Of a stretch of 10,802 bases of DNA, positions 1-6,842 are shown in pieces (within the stretch, counting starts at the first letter, position 1; each line of letters opens with the position of its first letter). The stretch is from DATKMP01 sp035541775. Lineage in GTDB: Bacteria > Bacteroidota > Ignavibacteria > UBA10030. Position numbers and translations under genes: made by a program. The stretch lies in the NCBI GenBank assembly GCA_035541775.1, contig DATKMP010000301.1, positions 1-10,802 on the forward strand. Direction: 5' to 3'. The notes below the pieces were generated by a model. The model was not told the origin of the DNA. It did no database searches and saw nothing but the letters and a program-made list of their open reading frames with translations.

Positions 1-1532
1 GTATGTTCGGGAAGTGCGCACGAGAACCATTTCGTATCATATTGATCAATCGTTATATCGACGAATCCACCATAATTGCTTGTGTTATTCGCATAAAGTG
101 AATCAGTCGAATCACTCATGAGTTTGGTCAAACTATTTCCATTATAAGTATTGTACAACGCAAGCCACAGTTGACCGCTTGCGTCAATGGCAGTACCGCT
201 GCCAACGACAAAATCAATATCTTTGGCTTCTGCAACACTCAATCCCGGTTTAACCGTATAATGATCGATTCGATTGACGACCGAATCATTTTCCACCACA
301 TAAAATCCGTTTCCCCAAGTTGAAACCCACACCGACCCATTCAAACCTTGAGAAACTTTATGGCAGCCGTTAGAAGCATTTCCACTATGATCATGCATCC
401 AGATACTATTGTCTGAATTAAAATTTTTCCATTGCAGCATATCCATCAGTGCGGGATTATATCGGTAAAAACCCGATAGGGAAACTTCGCCGCCGGCACA
501 CCATAAAACGCCTTTGTTATCAACTATAACGCTGCTAAAATTTGTTGAATACGGTCCATTAGGAACCCTCGCATTCCACGTACCATTGTTCCATTCAACA
601 ATTCCATTGCCGGAAGAAGCAAGGCGGGAAAAATCGTTCTGCGTAAACGCTGAAACCGCTGAAGTGTAGGGTAAATAGAGACTCATCGTCGAACCGTCGA
701 TGGAAGAAAGAACTTTCAAGCCATCACCAGCAAGAAGAACGAGCAAACGGTTGTGGAGAGTATCACACTGAAAATCAACAATATTTTTTCCAGCAAGAGC
801 TGAGATCGGTTGAAAGGTGTTTGTTGCCGCATCAAAAAACACAGCGCCGGCCGATGTTCCAACAATAAGTGTATCATGAAATATCGCCATAGCACTGACA
901 ACCGTTGTGCCGAGACTACCAAGAGTTGTATAGACTGAATTCCATAAAACCGTAGATGAACTTCCTAATACTCCCACTGTTACACCCAACGATGTCCCAA
1001 CCCACAATCGATTTCCTTGAAGCGCTGCGCATGAAACCGAAGGTGTGCTGGCAAAGGCAAAGTTCGAATACGTATCTCCAAATTCCCATTTCGATAAACG
1101 GAAGATGGACACGCCAAAATCACTCACCACCAACATACTATCGCCTTTGGAAAGAAATTGATGAACGGTTTTTGTTGTGTACGTTCCATTTTCGTAAATG
1201 TCGCTTATCGCCAGCCATTTTTGCGACGTCTGGTCATAGACATTGATCGAGCCATTGGACGCCCCAACCCAAATGCGCCCCGCAATGTCGGTACCGATTG
1301 TATATAAATCGTTGGAACTCAACCCATCTACATTCGTGTACTTTGTATACGATGTCATGGTCGTATCGTACACAAACACGCCGCCGCTGGTCGCAGCCCA
1401 CACGTGAGAACCGATACGCACTGCAGAACGCACGGATTTCATGGAAGTAAAACTTTTCCATGTTCCCACCTGACCATACGCGGAAAAAATAACACTCCAA
1501 CAGCATAAGCACAAAACGATTTTCCGCATCAT
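1..1532 (-). CDS. PorZ-like secreted beta-propeller protein, C-terminus beyond window
   Basis: The frame is open from a double ATG (1532 and 1529) to the left edge, giving 510 residues and no stop. Residues 1-20 look like a Sec signal peptide (basic MMRK, hydrophobic core, likely cleavage after AYG), so the protein is probably exported. The rest is built of short beta-blade repeats of the two-component-regulator-propeller type, for example GRIWVGASNGSINVYD (85-100), NRLWVGTSLGV (174-184), DTLIVGTSAGAVFFD (220-234), GSVWVSTWGNGFYVV (399-413) and GQLWLALYN (453-461). The start of the mature protein (GTWKSF, then AATSGGVFVYD and a VDGLSSND turn) resembles PorZ, a type IX secretion component made of two propellers and a C-terminal sorting domain. 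That domain would lie outside the window. The start follows the ribH stop by three bases in the same frame, so translational coupling is likely. A generic exported propeller sensor is the main alternative. Confidence 0.8.
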   Translation of the reverse strand, partial: MMRKIVLCLCCWSVIFSAYGQVGTWKSFTSMKSVRSAVRIGSHVWAATSGGVFVYDTTMTSYTKYTNVDGLSSNDLYTIGTDIAGRIWVGASNGSINVYDQTSQKWLAISDIYENGTYTTKTVHQFLSKGDSMLVVSDFGVSIFRLSKWEFGDTYSNFAFASTPSVSCAALQGNRLWVGTSLGVTVGVLGSSSTVLWNSVYTTLGSLGTTVVSAMAIFHDTLIVGTSAGAVFFDAATNTFQPISALAGKNIVDFQCDTLHNRLLVLLAGDGLKVLSSIDGSTMSLYLPYTSAVSAFTQNDFSRLASSGNGIVEWNNGTWNARVPNGPYSTNFSSVIVDNKGVLWCAGGEVSLSGFYRYNPALMDMLQWKNFNSDNSIWMHDHSGNASNGCHKVSQGLNGSVWVSTWGNGFYVVENDSVVNRIDHYTVKPGLSVAEAKDIDFVVGSGTAIDASGQLWLALYNTYNGNSLTKLMSDSTDSLYANNTSNYGGFVDITIDQYDTKWFSCALPEH

Positions 1533-1535
1533 GGA

Positions 1536-2027
1536 TTACCTGTGTTTTTTTTTGAGTGATTGAAAAAGAGACGCCATCTCCATCGCCGTTAGCGCCGCAT
1601 CCCAACCTTTATGCCCTTGCACACCACCGACGCGATCAAGCGCCTGCCGCTCGTTATCGGTCGTCAACACGCCCATAACAACCGGCACCGAATATTTTAG
1701 TGCAACATCCTGAATGCCGCGCGCCGTTTCCGCCGAAACATATTCAAAGTGCGGCGTTTCGCCGCGAATAACGGCACCGAGACAAATAATTGCATCCCAT
1801 CGTTTTGATGCTGCGAGTCGATTCGCTACCTGAGGAAGTTCAAATGCTCCGGGGCAGATAAATATTTCCACATTTTTTTGGGGAATCGTATGAGCCCGCA
1901 GGCATGCTTCAGCGCCTTCCAATAATTTATCGGTAATGTTATGATTGAATTGGCTTTGAATGATCGCAATTCGGAACTTGGCAAAAGTTCCTTGAAGTTT
2001 TCGATATGATAATTTTGGAGTATTCAA
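1536..2027 (-). CDS. ribH: 6,7-dimethyl-8-ribityllumazine synthase
   Basis: This enzyme condenses 5-amino-6-ribitylamino-uracil with 3,4-dihydroxy-2-butanone 4-phosphate, the penultimate step of riboflavin synthesis, in the cytoplasm. The 163-residue product has the family landmarks in order: SQFNHNITDKLL (25-36), PGAFELP (59-65), GAVIRGETPHFEYVS (84-98) with the catalytic histidine at H93, GVLTTDN (119-125), and ALDRVGGVQGHKGWDAA (129-145) with the phosphate-binding arginine at R132. GHKG replaces the more usual GNKG. The best start is a TTG at 2027: an in-frame TAA lies four codons upstream, and no ATG or GTG occurs before the conserved core. No Shine-Dalgarno sequence precedes it. It begins five bases after the PHP gene stop, so it probably depends on translation of the gene ahead. 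Other riboflavin genes are not in the window. Confidence 0.96.
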   Translation of the reverse strand: MNTPKLSYRKLQGTFAKFRIAIIQSQFNHNITDKLLEGAEACLRAHTIPQKNVEIFICPGAFELPQVANRLAASKRWDAIICLGAVIRGETPHFEYVSAETARGIQDVALKYSVPVVMGVLTTDNERQALDRVGGVQGHKGWDAALTAMEMASLFQSLKKKHR

Positions 2028-2032
2028 AAAAA

Positions 2033-2902
2033 TTATTTAAATAAACGGTTACGCATTTCATCGACAACTTGCAACGGCACGGTATAAGCGCCTAACACTT
2101 CATCGTCGTTTTTCTTTCCGCCATGGAAATCCGAGCCGCCGCTTTCCAGAAGAAAATATTGTTGAACAAGATTCCGATAAAATTCTTGCTGCGATTTCGA
2201 ATGCGATGGATGCACGACCTCGATGCCATCGACTCCGGCATCGATCAATTGAAGCAATTCCACTTCGCTGGTATATTTCCCTGGATGCGCAAGAAACGAA
2301 AGCCCGCCCGCGGAAGTAATCAGTTTTACCGCTTCAACCGGTGAGAGTTGATATTTTTTTTCGTACGCCGGCATCCCCGTGCCGATGTATTTAAGAAACG
2401 CTTCGTTGTATGTTTCAATCAAGCCGTTTTCCACCAGTGCGCTGGCAATGTGCGGCCGCCCTACAGAACCAACGCCTGCACGATCTAAAACTGCGTCCAT
2501 TTTGAGAGGAACGTTAATGTGATTCAATTTTTCCACAATGCGCTCTGCACGGCGTAATCGTTCTTCGCGGAAATACGCAAGATACTCCAGCATGCGCTTA
2601 TTTCGATAATCAAAAAAATAAGCGAGCAAATGAATATCCTTTTCATTCAACTCGATACTTAACTCGACACCCGGCACAACTTCCACGCCGACACTCCGGC
2701 CGAACTCAATCGCTTCTTCAATCGCACCGACGTTGTCATGATCGGTAATGGAAATAACCGACAGACCTGCGCTTGCTGCTTTTTGAACGAGTTCATGAGG
2801 CGTAAGCACACCATCAGAATAAACAGTGTGAAGATGCAAATCTGCGCATAATGTGTGAGGAAGTGATCTTTGATTCTTTTGTTTTTGCTCCCGCAAATTC
2901 AT
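2033..2902 (-). CDS. PHP-domain phosphoesterase (RNase AM / nucleoside-bisphosphatase-like)
   Basis: This is a 289-residue metal-dependent hydrolase of the polymerase-and-histidinol-phosphatase family. The metal-site motifs are complete: DLHLHT (21-26), SDG (29-31), TDHD (53-56), PGVE (77-80), DIHLLAY (89-95), GRPHIA (148-153), LAHPG (204-208) and GSDFHG (256-261). The layout, with a helical insert at about 100-200 carrying GRPHIA, matches the YciV/TrpH branch. Its characterised members hydrolyse 3',5'-nucleoside bisphosphates such as pAp or act as 5'-3' exoribonucleases (RNase AM). Which activity this protein has cannot be read from sequence alone. The ATG at 2902 is preceded by AAGG with about five bases of spacing. 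The gene lies 65 bases after the CRP-family gene and five bases before ribH. A pAp phosphatase role is possible, but no sulfate-assimilation gene is nearby. Confidence 0.9.
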   Translation of the reverse strand: MNLREQKQKNQRSLPHTLCADLHLHTVYSDGVLTPHELVQKAASAGLSVISITDHDNVGAIEEAIEFGRSVGVEVVPGVELSIELNEKDIHLLAYFFDYRNKRMLEYLAYFREERLRRAERIVEKLNHINVPLKMDAVLDRAGVGSVGRPHIASALVENGLIETYNEAFLKYIGTGMPAYEKKYQLSPVEAVKLITSAGGLSFLAHPGKYTSEVELLQLIDAGVDGIEVVHPSHSKSQQEFYRNLVQQYFLLESGGSDFHGGKKNDDEVLGAYTVPLQVVDEMRNRLFK

Positions 2903-2967
2903 GAATACCTTAAATAAAAAAACGTATAAGGCACTGATTGCACAGCAATCTGTACCGCTGCCACCGA
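2903..2967. other. Short gap between CRP-family and PHP genes with small hairpin
   Basis: This 65-base gap holds a perfect inverted repeat at 2936-2950, GATTGC and GCAATC around a three-base loop. On the minus strand a run of seven T lies further downstream, about 13 bases from the stem, which is too far for a standard intrinsic terminator. It may be a processing or pausing hairpin, or chance. The end of the gap supplies the AAGG ribosome-binding sequence of the PHP gene. Confidence 0.3.
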
Positions 2968-3654
2968 TTACAAATAGGTTTTACGAAAGAGGTCGTAATC
3001 GTTGATGGTCAGTTGATTTCCTTGTTGTTCGATTTCTCCGCTTTCGACAAATTGATGAATCATGCGGGAAACCGTTTCACGAGATGTCCCAGCCATATTG
3101 GCCATATCTTGTTGCAACGGCAATTCGTCGATCACCACTTTTCCTTTTCGGAATACGCCAACATCTTCTGCCAGCATCAACAGAACATTGGCAATACGTC
3201 CCGCGGCGTCTTTCAACGAAAGACTTTTGATTTGCATATCGGCTTTGCGCAACCGCATGGCAAGTTCGCTTAACAGCGAAATCGCGACGGCAGGAAATTC
3301 ATTCAACAACTCAATAAAATCCCGCCGATGAATCATAAATAATTCCGCTTTCGTCGTGGCAATAACGCTTGCCGAACGTGCCTGCCCGTCCAGCAGCGAC
3401 ATCTCGCCGAAAAATTCTCCAGGACCGAACATCGAAAGGATAACTTCATGCCCTTCTTCATCCACACGAACTACTTTTACTTTTCCGGAAATGATGACGA
3501 ACAATGCGGCACCGCTGTCTTGTTCCAGAACAATAATGTTGCCCGTCGTATATTTTTGCCGTGTGCCAACTTTCGCAATTTTTTCCAACACCTTATCGTC
3601 TAACTCTGCGACAATCGGAACATTGCGTAAAAAGCTGAATTCATCTTGCGCCAT
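2968..3654 (-). CDS. CRP/FNR-family transcriptional regulator (CRP-like, no Fe-S cysteines)
   Basis: This 228-residue DNA-binding regulator has an N-terminal cyclic-nucleotide-binding domain at about 10-125, a dimerisation helix at about 125-150 and a C-terminal winged helix-turn-helix. The phosphate-binding cassette GEMSLLDGQARSASV (83-97) keeps the glutamate and the arginine-serine pair that contact cyclic nucleotide in CRP, so a cyclic nucleotide is the likely ligand. The protein contains no cysteine at all, which rules out an FNR-type iron-sulfur sensor. The helix-turn-helix (about 180-205) has the recognition helix SRETVSRMI, sharing the R-E-T-V-x-R pattern of E. coli CRP. The ATG at 3652-3654 has AAGGA upstream at good spacing. 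The gene follows ptsI by 135 bases, an apt position for a PTS-linked catabolite regulator. That link is inference, as no adenylate cyclase or target site was identified. Confidence 0.92.
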   Translation of the reverse strand: MAQDEFSFLRNVPIVAELDDKVLEKIAKVGTRQKYTTGNIIVLEQDSGAALFVIISGKVKVVRVDEEGHEVILSMFGPGEFFGEMSLLDGQARSASVIATTKAELFMIHRRDFIELLNEFPAVAISLLSELAMRLRKADMQIKSLSLKDAAGRIANVLLMLAEDVGVFRKGKVVIDELPLQQDMANMAGTSRETVSRMIHQFVESGEIEQQGNQLTINDYDLFRKTYL

Positions 3655-3789
3655 AACATCCTTGCAGTTCTTGGTTTGATGATGATCGATTTATTCTTTG
3701 CACAACATCGTTCCTTGCAATATATTGGCTGGAATCCTGAGAAGCAAGATTTATTCTTGGTTCGGGATCGTCAGCATGATGAACCGTCA
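3655..3789. promoter_or_regulatory. Intergenic region before the CRP-family gene, with direct repeats
   Basis: This 135-base gap follows the ptsI stop and precedes the CRP-family ATG. It is the largest gap inside the leftward series and the likeliest place for a separate crp promoter. It holds an exact 11-base direct repeat, GATTTATTCTT, at 3688-3698 and 3748-3758, exactly 60 bases apart. It also holds a 9-base repeat, TTCTTGGTT, at 3668-3676 and 3754-3762, and a 10-base palindrome CAATATATTG at 3718-3727. The ribosome-binding sequence AAGGA lies just before the CRP ATG. I see no convincing -35/-10 pair and no U-tailed terminator. Confidence 0.4.
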
Positions 3790-5550
3790 TTATTTTCCGC
3801 CGATCAACATTTCGGAGAATTTATTTTTCATCAGCCGTTTAAGATATGCTTTGATTTCATCTTCCGATTGCATCTCTAATACACGCTCGGCAACGTGCTT
3901 TGCTTCCGTATAATGGATGGAACGAATGATTTTTTTTATTTCCGGCAGCACTGTCGGGACGACACTGAACTCATCCAGGCCAAGCCCCAGCAGCAAAATA
4001 GTTGCAAGCGGGTCGCCTGCCATTTGGCCGCACATGCCGACCATCACTTTTCCTTGTTGTCCGCGTTCAATAATGCGCCGCAAAAATCGAATGACAGCCG
4101 GATGAAATTCTTGAAATCGGTCGGAGACAACATCGTTTCCGCGATCGACCGCCAGCAAATATTGAATAAGATCGTTGGTGCCGATACTGAGAAAATCTAC
4201 TTCTCTCGCAATGTGGTCTGCAATCACAGCGGCAGCTGGAACTTCAATCATCACCCCGAGCTGAAGTTTATCGTCGAACGCAATATTTTTTGTCCGCAAA
4301 TCTTCCTTTGCTTGTCCAAGAAGCTGCTTTGCCATTTGCACTTCTTTTAAGCTCGAAATCATCGGCAACAGGATCGAAAGATTTTTGAATGTGCTCGCGC
4401 GAAGAATGGCGCGCAATTGATCGAGAAACACTTGCGGCTTATCCAGCATAATGCGGATGCCGCGCCATCCAAGCACCGGATTGCTTTCTTTGATGGATTG
4501 CGCCATCAGCTTATCGCCGCCAATATCGAATGAACGAATGATTACATGTTTGGGATGAATCGACTTCGCGATACGACGATATGCTTTGTACTGTTCCTCT
4601 TCACTTGGAAAAACTTCTTTGCCAAGCAGCAGACTTTCCGATCGATACAATCCGATGCCATCTGCTCCTTGAAATTTGATAAATTCCAGTTCCTCTTCTA
4701 ATTCCACATTGGCAGATAATTTTACATGATGTCCATCAAGTGTTTCGGCAGGAAGATCACGCAAAGCGGCAAGCGTTTCTTCAAATTCGACATGATGCGC
4801 TTTCTTTTTTTCAAATGTTTTAATGGTCGCGGGCTGCGGATGAAGAATCACGACGCCGTCGTATCCGTCCACGATCACTGTTTCGTCGGGGGCACTGAAC
4901 GATGCAATTTGATGCACACCGACGATCGCCGGAATTTTCAGCGCACGCGCCAACAACGCCATGTGCGATGTGGCGCCGCCGATTTCCGTCACGTACGCGA
5001 GCACGTCATTGCGGCTGAACATAAGGGCATCGGCAGCACTGATGTTGTGCGAAACAATAATATGCGAGCCGTCAATTTTGGAAGTCAATTTTTGTTCTTC
5101 TAAATTTCGAAGAATACGATCTTCCACATCTTTCAAATCGTCCGCGCGTTCGCGTGCATATTCATCATGCGAATTCGCCATCAAGCGATGGTATTTTTCC
5201 ATTTCATCGCGAAGAAGGTACTCAACATTTTTTCGCTCGTGCCGCAGCCGTGCATATACCATATCGAACAACACAGAATCTTCCAGAATCAGCGTTTGCG
5301 CCTCAAAAATTCTCGCTTGCTCGCCGTCTAATCGGTGCTGTGCAAAATCATAAATTTTGATTAATTCTTTTTTCGAACGCGCAACGGCATTTTGTAATCG
5401 TTGAATTTCGCTATTGACTTTCTCCGCTTCGATATTTCGGACTTGCACCGTCGGTTCATGTTTTCGATACAAATAGGCAGGGCCGATGGCAATGCCGGGA
5501 GAAGCCGGAATGCCTTTTAACTTCATTTCTTGTTTTGACGATTGTTCCAT
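3790..5550 (-). CDS. ptsI: Phosphoenolpyruvate-protein phosphotransferase (PTS enzyme I)
   Basis: Enzyme I takes phosphate from phosphoenolpyruvate and passes it to HPr in the cytoplasm. The 586-residue length is normal. In order, the protein shows the N-terminal KGIPASPGIAIGPA segment, the HPr-binding helical region (about 40-150), the phosphohistidine site GGATSHMALLARAL with active H196, and the C-terminal PEP-binding barrel. In the barrel lie GIGLYRSE (298-305), FDIGGDK (341-347), VMIEVPAA with metal ligand E436, SIGTNDLIQYLLAVDRGND with metal ligand D460, and the active-site cysteine C507 in GMCGQMAGDP. The residue after C-G is Q rather than the usual E. The gene starts 28 bases after ptsH, as expected for a ptsHI pair. 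The ATG at 5550 has only a weak ribosome-binding sequence. No enzyme II component is present in the window, so sugar uptake versus a regulatory role is open. Confidence 0.97.
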   Translation of the reverse strand: MEQSSKQEMKLKGIPASPGIAIGPAYLYRKHEPTVQVRNIEAEKVNSEIQRLQNAVARSKKELIKIYDFAQHRLDGEQARIFEAQTLILEDSVLFDMVYARLRHERKNVEYLLRDEMEKYHRLMANSHDEYARERADDLKDVEDRILRNLEEQKLTSKIDGSHIIVSHNISAADALMFSRNDVLAYVTEIGGATSHMALLARALKIPAIVGVHQIASFSAPDETVIVDGYDGVVILHPQPATIKTFEKKKAHHVEFEETLAALRDLPAETLDGHHVKLSANVELEEELEFIKFQGADGIGLYRSESLLLGKEVFPSEEEQYKAYRRIAKSIHPKHVIIRSFDIGGDKLMAQSIKESNPVLGWRGIRIMLDKPQVFLDQLRAILRASTFKNLSILLPMISSLKEVQMAKQLLGQAKEDLRTKNIAFDDKLQLGVMIEVPAAAVIADHIAREVDFLSIGTNDLIQYLLAVDRGNDVVSDRFQEFHPAVIRFLRRIIERGQQGKVMVGMCGQMAGDPLATILLLGLGLDEFSVVPTVLPEIKKIIRSIHYTEAKHVAERVLEMQSEDEIKAYLKRLMKNKFSEMLIGGK

Positions 5551-5578
5551 AAATCACTCACTGTTCAAGACATACGTA

Positions 5579-5848
5579 TTAGATCGGTTCGCCGAAACCG
5601 CTTTCAAATAATTCCGACATCGCATTTGAAAACTCTTGTTCATCCGGTCCGTCGAATTTGAGCAGCAACGTTGCGCCTTGTTCTGCCGCCAGTGTCATAA
5701 CGCCGATAATGCTTTTGCCGTTGATCTCAACCTCATCTTTTTCAATATAAAATTCCGATTTATATTTTGCCGCCAATTTTACAATGGAGGCAGCCGGACG
5801 GGTATGCACTCCCGCCCGGTTTCGTATCGTCACTTCGCGTTCAATCAT
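5579..5848 (-). CDS. ptsH: Phosphocarrier protein HPr
   Basis: HPr receives phosphate from enzyme I on a histidine and passes it to enzyme II proteins or regulators. The 89-residue product has the standard length. The active-site motif NRAGVHTRPAA (10-20) places the phosphorylated histidine exactly at H15 with R17 beside it. NGKSIIGVMTLAA (43-55) places a serine at position 46, the residue modified by HPr kinase/phosphorylase in organisms that have it. The flanking I-I-G-V-M is close to the Firmicute I-M-G-V-M. No HPr kinase gene is in the window. The ATG at 5848 begins nine bases after the prenyl synthase stop, in an A-rich stretch without a Shine-Dalgarno sequence. Co-translation with the gene ahead is therefore likely. 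Confidence 0.97.
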   Translation of the reverse strand: MIEREVTIRNRAGVHTRPAASIVKLAAKYKSEFYIEKDEVEINGKSIIGVMTLAAEQGATLLLKFDGPDEQEFSNAMSELFESGFGEPI

Positions 5849-5857
5849 TCGTTTTTA

Positions 5858-6835
5858 TTAATATGTCCGTTTCAATAATTTATCTGTTAACCAAAACAAG
5901 GTCTCGCGTACGGGCGTTTCCGGCAAAACGGTTAATTCTTTTTTGGCTTGTTCAATATCTTCGGCAATTCTACGGTGTGCCGAATCGATTGCGCCCGTGC
6001 TCTCATAAATATCGCGGTACGCAGCAATTTGCTTCTTGGAAATACCGCCGTTCGTAAAAATGTGCTGCAGCATCGCCTTTTGCTGCCCTTTGGCAAGGCG
6101 CAATGCTTCCAGCAGCAAAAAAGTTTTTTTCCCTTCCATCAAATCGCCGCCGATAGTTTTTCCAAATTCTTTTTCATCGGCGATGACATCTAATAAATCA
6201 TCTTGGATTTGAAATGCGCGCCCCACATGTTCGCCGTATTTTCGTAATGCTTCCATTGCCGGCGCCGAAGCATTGCCCAGCATGGCGCCGATTTGCGCCG
6301 AGATGGAAACTAATTTTCCAGTTTTCTTTTCGATCATCATCAAGTATTCATTGACATGGACACGATGGCGTGTTTCAAATTCTTTATCGTATGCTTGCCC
6401 CTCACACACGGTAATAACACCTTCCGTAAATATTTTTGTTATTTCTTGAATGCGGGTTGATTTTGTTTGAAGCAGAGCCCGATATGCCAGCGCTAATAAG
6501 ACATCGCCGGCAAGAATGGCAATGTTTTCATCCCATTTTTTGTGGATGGTTTGTCGTCCGCGGCGCGACGCTGCATGATCCATAATATCATCATGCACCA
6601 AGGTAAAGTTATGAAGAATTTCAATGCCGGCAGCAGCATGCAGTGCGTCTGCAGAATTGCCGCCGACCGCTTCGCATGCAAGAAGCACCAGCACGGGACG
6701 AATCCGCTTTCCGCCTGCCGCCAGCACGTACTGCGCCGGGCTATACAACGTATGCGGTTTCTTTTCTTGAATATAGGTATGAAGATATTTTTCTATAACT
6801 TTCGTATATCGATCAAATCGTTGTTCTGAAGTCAT
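5858..6835 (-). CDS. Short-chain polyprenyl diphosphate synthase (FPP/GGPP type)
   Basis: This trans-prenyltransferase elongates allylic diphosphates with isopentenyl diphosphate. With the ATG at 6835 the product has 325 residues. It carries GGKRIRP (41-47), the first aspartate-rich motif LVHDDIMD (79-86, no insertion), RRGRQTIHKKW (91-101), and the second motif QIQDDLLD (209-216) followed by GKTIGGDLMEGKKT. The phenylalanine five residues before the first motif (F77) is a bulky chain-length stop. In archaeal type I synthases the same position keeps the product at C20 or shorter, so C15 or C20 is predicted here. An ATG at 6880 gives a longer frame but overlaps fni and adds non-conserved residues. 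A GTG at 6841 has better spacing from a GGAG and is a real alternative. The gene starts seven bases after the fni stop. Confidence 0.93.
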   Translation of the reverse strand: MTSEQRFDRYTKVIEKYLHTYIQEKKPHTLYSPAQYVLAAGGKRIRPVLVLLACEAVGGNSADALHAAAGIEILHNFTLVHDDIMDHAASRRGRQTIHKKWDENIAILAGDVLLALAYRALLQTKSTRIQEITKIFTEGVITVCEGQAYDKEFETRHRVHVNEYLMMIEKKTGKLVSISAQIGAMLGNASAPAMEALRKYGEHVGRAFQIQDDLLDVIADEKEFGKTIGGDLMEGKKTFLLLEALRLAKGQQKAMLQHIFTNGGISKKQIAAYRDIYESTGAIDSAHRRIAEDIEQAKKELTVLPETPVRETLFWLTDKLLKRTY

Positions 6836-6842
6836 TGTCACG

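Noticed and set aside
1234..1605. Minus-strand frame of 123 codons across the ribH end and the propeller start
   Set aside because: It lies in a different frame from both real genes, overlaps both, and has no recognisable motif. It is a shadow frame.
2936..2950. GATTGC/GCAATC hairpin as an intrinsic terminator
   Set aside because: The stem is only six base pairs, and the T-run on the minus strand is about 13 bases away rather than adjacent.
2968..3654. FNR-type oxygen sensor
   Set aside because: The protein contains no cysteine, so it cannot hold an iron-sulfur cluster.
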